Part shown: positions 1-7,968 of the stretch, piece by piece | How the letters are laid out: every line of letters starts with the position of its first letter | Position numbering within the stretch: the stretch's first letter is position 1 | DNA from: Tissierellales bacterium | GTDB lineage: Bacteria > Bacillota > Clostridia > Tissierellales > JAOAQY01 | Reading direction: 5' to 3' | DNA length: 53,317 nucleotides | NCBI GenBank assembly: GCA_025210965.1 | Contig: JAOAQY010000192.1 | Location: forward strand, 1 to 53,317 | Made by a program: the position numbers and the translations under genes | Notes under the pieces: model-generated | Told to the model about the DNA's origin: nothing | What the model saw: the letters and a program-made list of their open reading frames with translations, nothing else | The model's database searches: none

Positions 1-69
1 CATAGATTCTTACCTTCTCTCACATAATATATTCGATTACATTCTATCACCATCAATATTTGCAGTCAA

Positions 70-273
70 TTATTTACTATTCCCTTGATTCCTAAATGCT
101 ATATTCCCCTCAAGGTTTGCAAGTAATAGCTTTCTTGCTACCCTATATTCATCGCCTATCATTCCAAGCCTTAGAAGCCAAGTCCTAAAAGTATATCTAA
201 AATTGTCACTGATGGTTATTTTTCTACTTGCTCTTTTAACTTCTTCCACCTTTTCATTTACTATACCGATCAA
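70..273 (-). pseudogene. C-terminal fragment of an unidentified protein
   Basis: An open frame of 67 codons runs to a stop at 70-72. An in-frame stop lies directly before the TTG codon at 273, there is no in-frame ATG near the N-terminus, and no ribosome binding site is visible, so this looks like the tail of a decayed gene rather than an intact one. The conserved-looking stretch WLLRLGMIGDEYRVARKLLL reads like a real protein C-terminus. From memory it resembles the end of amidoligase-family proteins of Firmicutes mobile elements, but I cannot verify that and the family call is weak. It sits downstream of the SNF2 gene at the left edge of the island. Confidence 0.35.
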
Positions 274-548
274 TTAATTGACCGATAATGACTTCTTATA
301 GTTTTCATTCATATAAAATCGATTTATGTTGATAATAACTTTTATGATATATGGTCTGTATGTATAATCAGAAGTTAAAGAATAAAAAATAATATTGGAT
401 TTTAGTATTACATCACATGCACTTATAATAAAACTTTGAATGTACAATATACTATTTGATTCATATTACTTTGAGACAAACTAATAATCCATTGATGATT
501 ATTTTAATATGGAAGTACACCAATTTCAAAAATAACCATATTTTTAAT
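274..548. other. Intergenic region with no gene seen
   Basis: This AT-rich stretch lies beyond the end of the SNF2 gene. I see no ORF with a ribosome binding site. The inverted repeat AATAATC...GATTATT near 482-502 could form a weak hairpin downstream of the SNF2 stop, but it has no clear T-tract on the minus strand and I do not call a terminator. Confidence 0.4.
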
Positions 549-2681
549 CTAAAGACCTAATCTCAATCTTTCTTCTCTAATTAAATTTTGCTCAATATCT
601 TTTGACAAACTTGCTTTCCCTGAATAAGATTTATCCGCAAAACTATCAAATATTTTTTGCTTCCCTTTCAATAAATGCATGATTCTCTCATCAACACTAT
701 TTTCCATAAGCAATCTATGAACTGTCACATTTCTAGTTTGCCCCATTCGGTAAACACGCGAAATTGCTTGATTTTCAATGGATGGCTTTATTTGTGGTTC
801 ACAAAATACAACAACATTTGCACTTTGGATATTTAAACCGATTCCCCCCGCTGTTACTTGACTTACTAAAACCGTTCCCGAAGGTGCATGAGTAAATTCA
901 TCAATTATTTCTTGCCTTCTTTGTGAGGAAACACTACCTGTGATTGGCTCAAGTGTCCTTTCATTTAGTAAATTATTAACCTTTTGAATTACATCTCTAA
1001 AATATGAAAATACAATAATCTTCTGATTGCTAATCTTTGCCTCTTCACAAATTTCTATTAATCGTTTTGCTTTGCTTGAATTGCTTATACTACTTGTATT
1101 CCATGATACTTGGCGCATAGACATAAAATTTCCCGACATCACGGAGTTTCGATAAGCTTCGATTTCATGTGGTGTAAACACACTCCACTCCTCTTTTTCT
1201 TGTAAATCAGGGAGTTCTGTAAGCACATCTTCACGAACTCTTCTTAGATAAACTGGAGCGACTTTTTGTCTAAATTGTGGTGCATTTGAAATATGCCTCA
1301 TAGACTGAATTTTTTTTGCTACATTAGGTTGTAAACATTTTACTAGATTGCACATTTCATCAATATTATTCTCAATTGGCGTACCTGTCATAAATAATTT
1401 CATACTTGATATCTGAGATAACTTCATTACAGCTTTTGAACGGATTGCATTAGGATTTTTTACATAATGTGCTTCATCAACTACTAGCATGTCTATTTTA
1501 TGGCTAGATGGTATATTAATACGGCTTATAGTTTCATAAGTACTGACTGCTACACCGCCATGTTTTAACCATTCTCTTAACGAATTATCTCTATCTTTCC
1601 CATATATACTAATAGCTTTTAATTCGCTATGATTTTCAACTTCACGACTCCAATTGATTAGTACACTTGCAGGGCAAACAACAAAAAAATACTTTTTCCC
1701 TTTAAGCTTTAATTCACCCATTGCAGCAATAGATTGAATCGTCTTACCAAGACCCATTTCATCCCCTAAAAGCGAATTTCTCTGATGTAGAATATATTTC
1801 GTACCAAACATTTGATAACTTCTCAGCGTAGACTTCATCAAACTTAAGTTTAGTGGGTATCGTTCAATGGAACTTATAAAATCATTGGACAAGCCACCTG
1901 TTGTCTTTTCTTTATCTAACTTTGTCCCTACAACTGATTCTAATAAGGCATAATAACGTGGTGCATTTGATTGAAAATCGTTCCAACAATAACGTCCTTT
2001 TTCAGAATTGATTTTTTTCATTTCTGCTGAAACTTGTTCAAAATCATCCTTATAGCCTGAATCTAAAATTGATTCAAGTTTTCTTAAACTTTGAAGCGCA
2101 TTCTCTTTCTTTTGCCTTGATGAGAAAAACCATTTAAACTTGCTAATAGCTCTCTGACTTTCTTTAGCATTTCTAAAAATAGCCTCATGCTCTCGCTGGT
2201 AAATCTGCTTGCATAACTCTATTATTTCCTTGCTATTTTCAACCAAATACAGTTCTTCCAATAATTTATTAGTACAATACGATTTATTCTCTGGATCAAT
2301 CTTTACTTTCACACTTTTCACAATACTATTATAAATTCTACCCACTGCAACATTTATCTTATAAGCTGATTGCTCCCCAATGTTCCTAATATTTATAAGT
2401 CGATCCCACGACATAGCATGTAATTGCTCAATATTATAGATCCCTGCATTTTTAAGAGCTGAAACTCTAATACCTAATTTATCCTTATTGATTTGCTCAA
2501 CGTCAATGCCTCTAAGAATTGAATTAATCATTTCTTTTTTCAAGTTCTCATATGCTTTTCTTATATTGCTACTGAAGTTTTTTTCCACTTCTAAAATGTT
2601 TTTTAATCGTTTATCAATAGATTCTATTTCATTTACTATTTTCTTAGCGTGTTCAAAATCATGTTTTTTAGATTTAAACAT
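549..2681 (-). CDS. SNF2-family helicase with N-terminal HhH region
   Basis: A 710-residue superfamily 2 DNA translocase. All SNF2 motifs are present: motif I GDEMGLGKT (306-314), motif II DEAH (402-405), motif III MTGTP (431-435), motif V around TAGGIGLN (610-617) and motif VI QAISRVYRMGQ (638-648). Residues 1-60 and 145-230 are charged and probably helical or coiled. Residues 72-110 (KNAGIYNIEQL...IRNIGEQSAYKI) look like tandem helix-hairpin-helix DNA-binding motifs. The protein is expected to translocate on or remodel duplex DNA using ATP. The ATG at 2681 follows a GGGGGA ribosome binding site. It is the last gene of the minus-strand locus that begins with the GHKL ATPase, separated from the preceding gene by a hairpin terminator at 2740-2769. 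SNF2 proteins recur in defence systems (DISARM DrmD, Zorya ZorD), but the order here matches neither. Confidence 0.9.
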   Translation of the reverse strand: MFKSKKHDFEHAKKIVNEIESIDKRLKNILEVEKNFSSNIRKAYENLKKEMINSILRGIDVEQINKDKLGIRVSALKNAGIYNIEQLHAMSWDRLINIRNIGEQSAYKINVAVGRIYNSIVKSVKVKIDPENKSYCTNKLLEELYLVENSKEIIELCKQIYQREHEAIFRNAKESQRAISKFKWFFSSRQKKENALQSLRKLESILDSGYKDDFEQVSAEMKKINSEKGRYCWNDFQSNAPRYYALLESVVGTKLDKEKTTGGLSNDFISSIERYPLNLSLMKSTLRSYQMFGTKYILHQRNSLLGDEMGLGKTIQSIAAMGELKLKGKKYFFVVCPASVLINWSREVENHSELKAISIYGKDRDNSLREWLKHGGVAVSTYETISRINIPSSHKIDMLVVDEAHYVKNPNAIRSKAVMKLSQISSMKLFMTGTPIENNIDEMCNLVKCLQPNVAKKIQSMRHISNAPQFRQKVAPVYLRRVREDVLTELPDLQEKEEWSVFTPHEIEAYRNSVMSGNFMSMRQVSWNTSSISNSSKAKRLIEICEEAKISNQKIIVFSYFRDVIQKVNNLLNERTLEPITGSVSSQRRQEIIDEFTHAPSGTVLVSQVTAGGIGLNIQSANVVVFCEPQIKPSIENQAISRVYRMGQTRNVTVHRLLMENSVDERIMHLLKGKQKIFDSFADKSYSGKASLSKDIEQNLIREERLRLGL

Positions 2682-2736
2682 ATGTCCCCCTATCCGCCTT
2701 TGTAAAAGATAAATCTTGTATAGTACTTCTTAGAAA

Positions 2737-2769
2737 AATAGCCGAAGTCGATTGCTCGATGCTTCGGCT
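2737..2769 (-). terminator. Hairpin terminator between the 193-aa gene and the SNF2 gene
   Basis: AGCCGAAG (2740-2747) pairs perfectly with CTTCGGCT (2762-2769). An inner TCGA/TCGA pairing extends the stem. On the minus strand the stem is followed by ATTTTTCTA, so it faces transcription coming from the upstream genes. It probably limits read-through into the SNF2 gene, setting a lower dose of helicase than of the other proteins. Confidence 0.65.
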
Positions 2770-2813
2770 TTGGTTTTACAACTTAATTACAGTATATTTC
2801 TAGAAAGTTTTCA

Positions 2814-3395
2814 TCATAAACAATTTAATTCATACCCCTTGTTTTCCATATAATGTCCTTTAATAATTGCGACCTTCAAAAGTTCTTCACAAAATTGTTT
2901 CGCAGTTGTATCAATAAATTGATTCTTATTTGTATCATATTTTCCAAAATATACTTTATTATTCTCCGAAAATCTAATTCCTTCCCTACTAATATCCATA
3001 GCCATCATATCTCGTTTAGATTTTCGTTCTTCCTTATCCATGTGCCTAGATGACAATTTAAGTGAAATTTCAAAATTTATCATACCACTTGAATACCCTT
3101 TACTCAAATTAACAGACGTCAACATTCCCTTGTTATTATAAACAAAAATTCTATAATAATTTGAAATATTTTCATAAAGTTGAATGCAAATCGGAATTTT
3201 TAAATCATCTCCAATTATTTGCAATTCTAGATCCTTGCCCAAAAAATTTTTTTCAGCTAAATCTCCATTTTGATTATTAATTGTATTCTCTATACCTTTT
3301 TTAACCACAAACTCACAGTTATTAACTGTAACCTCTCTCAATTTAGTTTTACGTAAACAATTCGAAAGATTTTCTATAGTTGAAATATTAAACAT
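2814..3395 (-). CDS. Unrecognised 193-aa protein of the GHKL/SNF2 locus
   Basis: I do not recognise a family. The protein is soluble, without signal peptide or membrane segment. Alternating hydrophobic patterns (for example LELQIIGDDLKIPICIQLYENI, about residues 55-76, and YYRIFVYNNKG after it) suggest a beta-rich N-terminal half. A lysine/arginine-rich linker (MDKEERKSKRDMMAMDISR) leads into a second strand-rich segment and a helical tail. It has an excellent ribosome binding site (AGGAGG) before ATG 3395. It follows the 186-aa gene by about 40 bases on the same strand, so co-transcription is likely, and a terminator follows it. Possible roles are a DNA- or partner-binding subunit; that is guesswork from position. 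Confidence 0.7.
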   Translation of the reverse strand: MFNISTIENLSNCLRKTKLREVTVNNCEFVVKKGIENTINNQNGDLAEKNFLGKDLELQIIGDDLKIPICIQLYENISNYYRIFVYNNKGMLTSVNLSKGYSSGMINFEISLKLSSRHMDKEERKSKRDMMAMDISREGIRFSENNKVYFGKYDTNKNQFIDTTAKQFCEELLKVAIIKGHYMENKGYELNCL

Positions 3396-3434
3396 AATAT
3401 TATCCTCCTGCAGCTAAGCTATTAACTGTACCCA

Positions 3435-3986
3435 TTAATTTTTAGTTTCTATTTTTTCGTTCTGCTCTATTCCAAAAATCTCATCAATATTTTTAATACG
3501 TACTTGAAATGTATTGTCTTTGCCACCTAGCTTATCTGCCCTTGCTGTACCATAAACATCAAAACTCCAATGACCTTTAACTAATCTAATTTTAGCACTT
3601 TGGTTCTTATATTTATCTAACCTATTTAAATCAATACATTGGAATATTTTCTCCTTAGGAACAACCGCAACCTTGCTTTTATTTAAAGATAATTTTCCGC
3701 ATACAAATACGAAGTAAAATTGCTTATCTTCTGAATCTATAGTTTTAATTTCATCAATTTGGCTTTCTGTAAATGGAAAATTCCATATACTACTGCTTTT
3801 CGCTTTATTTTCACTTGAAGGTTTTTCAGAATATTTAACATATACTCTAAAGTCACCTTTATTGGTCGTAAAATCATATATTTTTCTATTAACTTCAACT
3901 CGTTCTTCAAAAAGAGCAGGAACAATTCCATTATTCAATAAAAATGATAGAAAAGCACCACAATAAAAATCTTCTTTCTTTATCAT
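3435..3986 (-). CDS. Small protein, possible PD-(D/E)xK nuclease fold
   Basis: A 183-residue protein. I take the ATG at 3986 because AAGGGA lies 8-9 bases upstream, while the ATG at 3995 sits inside that ribosome binding site. The N-terminal half (helix, then IYDFTTNKGDFRVYVKYSEK around residues 36-55) has the outline of a restriction-endonuclease core: Glu27/28 in the first helix, Asp38 at the end of a strand and Lys51 in the x-x-K position. The usual Glu/Asp two residues before the lysine is Tyr49. The strand QFYFVFVCG and the later VAVVPKEKI pattern also resemble small REase-like proteins. The fold is therefore possible, and catalysis is doubtful. It lies upstream of the 193-aa gene and 240 bases downstream of the 243-aa gene. 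Confidence 0.6.
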   Translation of the reverse strand: MIKKEDFYCGAFLSFLLNNGIVPALFEERVEVNRKIYDFTTNKGDFRVYVKYSEKPSSENKAKSSSIWNFPFTESQIDEIKTIDSEDKQFYFVFVCGKLSLNKSKVAVVPKEKIFQCIDLNRLDKYKNQSAKIRLVKGHWSFDVYGTARADKLGGKDNTFQVRIKNIDEIFGIEQNEKIETKN

Positions 3987-4044
3987 CACTATCATCCCTT
4001 ACTTAATCATTATTAAGGCTTGAGTAATCAGCTCTATAATGTAT

Positions 4045-4155
4045 CTAAAATTCACTTATTTTAAAATCATAATTATTCAATAATTTAATAATCAAATTAC
4101 AAATAGCATTACCACTCCTAAGCAAAATTCGATAACTATTAAAATTTTACTGCCA
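4045..4155 (-). pseudogene. Possible frameshifted small ORF between two locus genes
   Basis: The gap from 3987 to 4233 holds no intact ORF, but the minus strand contains two protein-like frames that would join into one if a base were removed at the T run (plus-strand 4141-4144). One reads MAVKF from ATG 4155, then stops. The other continues NSYRILLRSGNAICNLII and so on to ISEF with a stop at 4045-4047. The amino-acid pattern looks coding, with no ribosome binding site visible before ATG 4155. It may be a decayed gene, a frameshift error or chance. I see no convincing promoter for the 186-aa gene in this gap. Confidence 0.25.
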
Positions 4156-4233
4156 TATATCGTTTTTGTGGTCTTTTTAATATGAAATCAGATTAATACT
4201 ATAGAGTTCAATTGGAATGCGGCACGAGCTTTT

Positions 4234-4965
4234 TTAATCCCAATAATAATCTAAGTACTTAAAAAACAATTCCTCCAATTCCATCTTTTCTAGCATAGGA
4301 GACATTTCTATCGGATAGTTTTTATTAAACTCAAGGAGTATTCGTCTTCCAACCCTCTCATCTTTTCCTAAATCGTCTCTGCCTTTTACTTTTGACTTCA
4401 ATATCTTTGTAAGATTAAACTCATCTATTATATCTAGAACATTAATTAAAAATTTATCATTTCTAAAAATTTCATACTTTATAATATAATTATATAAATC
4501 AAGATTATCAACAATAAGATCATAATATTTTTCTTTTTCATTTTCTATATTATCATATACATATTGAGCACCTAAAATACATTTATATATATAATTTTCC
4601 CAATCAAATTTCTTTGTCACTATATTTTTAAAATATTTTATCCCATCTACTAATTGAGGATACTCTTTAAGCAAATAATCCCTCTTATAAATACAGAGCA
4701 ATGAGTGCCAAAACAATTCATTAAAGTGAATATCTCTATCTGTATTCAAATAATACTTATCAATTACATTAAAAGCTTGTCGAAAAAGTATTTTCTTTTC
4801 ACTCGCATCTCCTTTTGCAATGTATACCGGAAAATCTGGTGCTTCATCAATATTTACTACTTCTCCCGAAAAATACTCATCATTATTTTTAATCCTATCA
4901 TTTAAAAAATCTTCATAAAATTTCTCATTATCCTTATAACCAGCCTTCAATAACTTAATTTCCAT
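4234..4965 (-). CDS. Unrecognised 243-aa helical protein of the GHKL/SNF2 locus
   Basis: I do not recognise the family. The protein is soluble, very rich in Lys, Asp, Glu and aromatic residues, and apparently all-helical from residue 60 on (for example FHEL-like HFNELFWHSLLCIYKRDYLL and YLDYYWD at the C-terminus). A short strand-rich segment ending PVYIAKGDASEKK occupies residues 35-58. Its start overlaps the end of the 283-aa gene by 11 bases, so the two are translationally coupled and probably made in fixed proportion. It is the third gene of the transcript that begins at 7834-7862. A structural or adaptor role with the GHKL ATPase is possible, but the sequence alone does not show it. Confidence 0.75.
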   Translation of the reverse strand: MEIKLLKAGYKDNEKFYEDFLNDRIKNNDEYFSGEVVNIDEAPDFPVYIAKGDASEKKILFRQAFNVIDKYYLNTDRDIHFNELFWHSLLCIYKRDYLLKEYPQLVDGIKYFKNIVTKKFDWENYIYKCILGAQYVYDNIENEKEKYYDLIVDNLDLYNYIIKYEIFRNDKFLINVLDIIDEFNLTKILKSKVKGRDDLGKDERVGRRILLEFNKNYPIEMSPMLEKMELEELFFKYLDYYWD

Positions 4966-5806
4966 TTGTATTCAATCTCCTTACTGCCGCCGTATATTTT
5001 TCTAATATTCTATCTGAAATTGAATAAATAACCTCGTCTATATTATCTACATTTAATTTATCAATCATTTTCATCTTCATAAGATTGTATAGCTTGGAAT
5101 CAATTCCTTCTAACTGATCTCCTACTTCATCAAGAAACACAATTTCGTCTTCCCCCCCATGAAGCACTATAAATCTGTACAGTGCTTTTTGAAGACCCAT
5201 GTATATATACGGACTATTTAAAATTGAACTCGATGCAAAGTCATTAAATTGTAAATTCTCTTTTTTATAATTAATAATAATTGTTTCATTTCCAAGCTCA
5301 ATTTTTACATCAGATTTAAGATTCGGATCAATTTTTTTCTCAAACAAATCCAAAGGCTTCTCATTACTTCCATCAAATACTACATTATTTGAGAACCCTA
5401 AAATTGAATTTTTAGGTACTATTATATCCCCTTTAAACTCTTCATAAAAAGAACTTAAATCACAATTATTCTCAAATGTTATTTCTCCTTTAGATTGTAT
5501 CAATAATTGGATTAATGTCTTTTTACTTAAAGACATTCTGCTTTTAGAAATTTTTATACTATTTTTATTTTTTTCTACTTCAAAAAACTTATTATCTTTT
5601 GACTGAATTACTAAAATCAATTTAGCTCTTTTTTCTTGTAACAAATTACGGATAAATTCCGACTCAATATCATAGCTTAAATCAAAAATATAATCATTTG
5701 TGTTTTCACTTAAATTTATATCTAGTATGAATCCGCAATTCATATAGCTACTCGACGTATTAGTTAACAATGGATATGGAAAATTTGCTTCCTTTTTATA
5801 AATCAT
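4955..5806 (-). CDS. Unrecognised 283-aa protein coupled to the GHKL ATPase
   Basis: I do not recognise the family. The first 190 residues alternate short strands with charged loops. The middle part, around residues 165-190 (DVKIELGNETIIINYKKENL), is clearly beta. The last 90 residues are helical: a hydrophobic helix with LQKALYRFIVLHGG, an acidic segment EDEIVFLDEVGDQLEG (219-234) and two further helices. There is no signal peptide or membrane segment. The ATG at 5806 starts one base after the stop of the GHKL gene and the gene overlaps the next ORF by 11 bases, so the three genes form a tight translational unit. This strongly suggests that its product works with the GHKL ATPase, perhaps as a clamp partner or specificity subunit. 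Confidence 0.75.
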   Translation of the reverse strand: MIYKKEANFPYPLLTNTSSSYMNCGFILDINLSENTNDYIFDLSYDIESEFIRNLLQEKRAKLILVIQSKDNKFFEVEKNKNSIKISKSRMSLSKKTLIQLLIQSKGEITFENNCDLSSFYEEFKGDIIVPKNSILGFSNNVVFDGSNEKPLDLFEKKIDPNLKSDVKIELGNETIIINYKKENLQFNDFASSSILNSPYIYMGLQKALYRFIVLHGGEDEIVFLDEVGDQLEGIDSKLYNLMKMKMIDKLNVDNIDEVIYSISDRILEKYTAAVRRLNTNGN

Positions 5807-5807
5807 T

Positions 5808-7706
5808 TTACACCTCTATGCCGTACACAAATTTTAGAGCCTTATTGAAACTTTTATTCAACTTAAGCTCAATTTGTGCAGTTCCATCTTTTATTTTTAC
5901 ATCTTTTATTAAATTTTTTTGTGTTTCGCAATGTCTTCCAGTTGACTTATCTAGAACCTCTTTATAATTATCATCTATATTAAATTGGTTAGTATACTCC
6001 ATACCCATACCATCAACAAAAGATAATGAAATATCACATATTTTCAAATTTTTAACTTCTTTACTCTCTGAAAAATTGAACCTTAAAATTTCTTTTTCAC
6101 CTAAAACTATTCTTTCTACGATATCCGGATGTATATTATACATTATTTTATCTTTTTCGCCCACTTCGCCATTTTGATCTTTTACTTTTTTTACAATTTT
6201 TTTCACATTACGCTTTGTTCCTGGTTTATCTTTGGTTGAAATATCAGATCTGGTTTTAGTCAAAATTTTCTTTTTTTTGCCTTTATTTATTTTGACTGTA
6301 CTAATAGCCTTTGAAAGATCTTTTTTAAATCGGTGTTCCACAGTATATAATAAATCCTTTGTATTTATAAATCCTTCTGTAGGATTCCTTTTCTTTATCT
6401 CTTCATCAATAATCTTTGCTATTTCTCTTGAAATATTATTAATAAACCGCTTTGCATTTTTTTGCAACTTCTGATTTTTTATATGCTCATATGAAATTTC
6501 CGTATGAGACTCATTTTCGAGCGACTTCAAAAATGCATCTTCCAAACTTGATTGTGGTATCAAAATAGCACTAAATGGTTTAGTTGCATAATTCTGAACT
6601 TTTCTATCTTCTATTTTCATACCGATAGTTCGTATAATAGCAACTCGCCCTTTAGAAATTTCCTCATCATATTTAAAATATAGTTGAAACTTATACTCTT
6701 CATTAATATCTTTTATACTTATTTCAATGGGCTCTATACTTAAATACGTGTTGAAATATAATGGCGTAAATTCCTGTTTCATTTCCATAATTTTTTGAAC
6801 ATAATATTTTTCATTCAATATATATTCTTTAATCGTATTACTAGTAATAGCATTATTGTTAACAATTACTTCTAATTTTTTTTCAATTATTGCAATAAAA
6901 AAGTTATCACAAACACTTTTTATTATTTTGTCTTCACTATTAAACTGTTCCCTCAAAAAAGGAATTATAATTTTCAATCCTCTAGTGTCTTTTGAAAACA
7001 CTTCATCAAAATTATTTTCAAATGGAAGGAACTTTGTCTCACCTACACCTATGTTTTCTAAATCTGCAAAATACCCAGTCGATCTATAACATTTTTCCTT
7101 GTATCTATGTTCTATAAGCTGTACTGTTCCACCAAGATGTTTATTTCCTAGTTCATCACAATTTGCGAAATACATAATATTTAATTCTGATGCTGCATTT
7201 GATGCTATTTTTCCTATACCATGTGAACCCCCTCGAATACTCTCTAAATCAACATCCTTATCTTCTGAATGCACTCCCTTATTATATGCATACATCCCCC
7301 ATGTATCTTCTTTCGAATTACTTTGTCCATTCCTAGCTCCAGCCAACCCTTTTGTATTAGAATCCTCAAAAGAAATATAATTCACTTCGTTTTCTTCCAT
7401 TTTATCCTTCATATGCTCTATAGTTTCTTTAGTATAAGTAGTTTTACCTTCAAGGCACAAAATTCTTTCTTTTATTTCATCAAATCCTGGTATCCGTTCT
7501 TTGCTTATTCGTCCAGTTTCTATTCTAACTACAACTGGCTTATTTTTATCCGCTAGTCTAGCATCTAACGAGTTCTGAATATTTTCTTTAACAAGTCCTA
7601 GTATTCCTAGATTATAAAACTGTTCTAGCATTTTATTAAACATTGATTCTTCTATTCCTGGAATACATGAAAATTTCCATAAACTTTTACAGTCTTCGCT
7701 ATTCAT
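5808..7706 (-). CDS. GHKL ATPase, MORC/MutL/Hsp90-like
   Basis: A 632-residue protein with a Bergerat-fold ATP site. The N box is LVKENIQNSLDA (38-49, with Glu41, Asn42/Asn45 and Asp48). The G1 box is FEDSNTKGL (113-121, with Asp115 and Gly120). The G2 lid is RGGSHGIGKIASNAA (158-172). A probable ribosomal-S5-like transducer domain follows at about 250-420, then a Lys-rich linker (about 480-525, KGKKKKILTK) and a beta-rich C-terminal domain (about 530-632). In this fold ATP drives N-terminal dimerisation into a clamp. MORC- and MutL-type versions are known in prokaryotic restriction-like systems together with helicases and nucleases. The ATG at 7706 follows GGGGAT. The gene is first in the transcript from the promoter at 7834-7862. 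I see no fused nuclease domain, so cleavage would have to come from a partner. Confidence 0.85.
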   Translation of the reverse strand: MNSEDCKSLWKFSCIPGIEESMFNKMLEQFYNLGILGLVKENIQNSLDARLADKNKPVVVRIETGRISKERIPGFDEIKERILCLEGKTTYTKETIEHMKDKMEENEVNYISFEDSNTKGLAGARNGQSNSKEDTWGMYAYNKGVHSEDKDVDLESIRGGSHGIGKIASNAASELNIMYFANCDELGNKHLGGTVQLIEHRYKEKCYRSTGYFADLENIGVGETKFLPFENNFDEVFSKDTRGLKIIIPFLREQFNSEDKIIKSVCDNFFIAIIEKKLEVIVNNNAITSNTIKEYILNEKYYVQKIMEMKQEFTPLYFNTYLSIEPIEISIKDINEEYKFQLYFKYDEEISKGRVAIIRTIGMKIEDRKVQNYATKPFSAILIPQSSLEDAFLKSLENESHTEISYEHIKNQKLQKNAKRFINNISREIAKIIDEEIKKRNPTEGFINTKDLLYTVEHRFKKDLSKAISTVKINKGKKKKILTKTRSDISTKDKPGTKRNVKKIVKKVKDQNGEVGEKDKIMYNIHPDIVERIVLGEKEILRFNFSESKEVKNLKICDISLSFVDGMGMEYTNQFNIDDNYKEVLDKSTGRHCETQKNLIKDVKIKDGTAQIELKLNKSFNKALKFVYGIEV

Positions 7707-7833
7707 AAATATCCCCTTTCTATTTTAATAATTTAACTCTCCTTTTTAATTATCAAAGCTTTATACATCTCTCTTTTGAAATTTAGTCATTATATTCTTT
7801 AGCTACTTTGTATTAAATTAAACACTCTTAATA

Positions 7834-7862
7834 ATTGTACCCTCTCTATTTTCATATGTCAA
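7834..7862 (-). promoter_or_regulatory. Strong sigma-A-type promoter of the GHKL/SNF2 locus
   Basis: Read on the minus strand, a perfect -35 TTGACA (7857-7862) is followed after exactly 17 bases by -10 TACAAT (7834-7839). Transcription would start near 7827, leaving a leader of about 120 bases before the GHKL start codon. The quality of this promoter suggests the locus is expressed constitutively or is controlled by a factor that is not obvious here. Confidence 0.75.
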
Positions 7863-7913
7863 ATTATGTATTCACTATACATGTTAATTATTTTCCCTAA
7901 TTATTCTATTTAT

Positions 7914-7953
7914 ATAAAAAAACCTTGCAAGTATTTTTATCATTCTTGCAAGG
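7914..7953 (-). terminator. Terminator after hsdR
   Basis: CCTTGCAAG (7923-7931) pairs perfectly with CTTGCAAGG (7945-7953). On the minus strand the stem is followed by a run of eight or so T residues. It lies 15 bases beyond the hsdR stop codon and separates the restriction operon from the GHKL/SNF2 promoter. Confidence 0.85.
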
Positions 7954-7968
7954 TGCTTCTATTAATTA

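Noticed and set aside
549-2681. Assignment of the SNF2 locus to DISARM or Zorya
   Set aside because: DISARM needs a methyltransferase and DrmABC-type genes; Zorya needs MotAB-like ZorAB. Neither is present next to the SNF2 gene.
7099-7556. Two plus-strand frames of about 95 codons opposite the GHKL ATPase
   Set aside because: They are shadows of the GHKL gene, whose ATP-binding motifs in the other strand leave no doubt on the coding direction.
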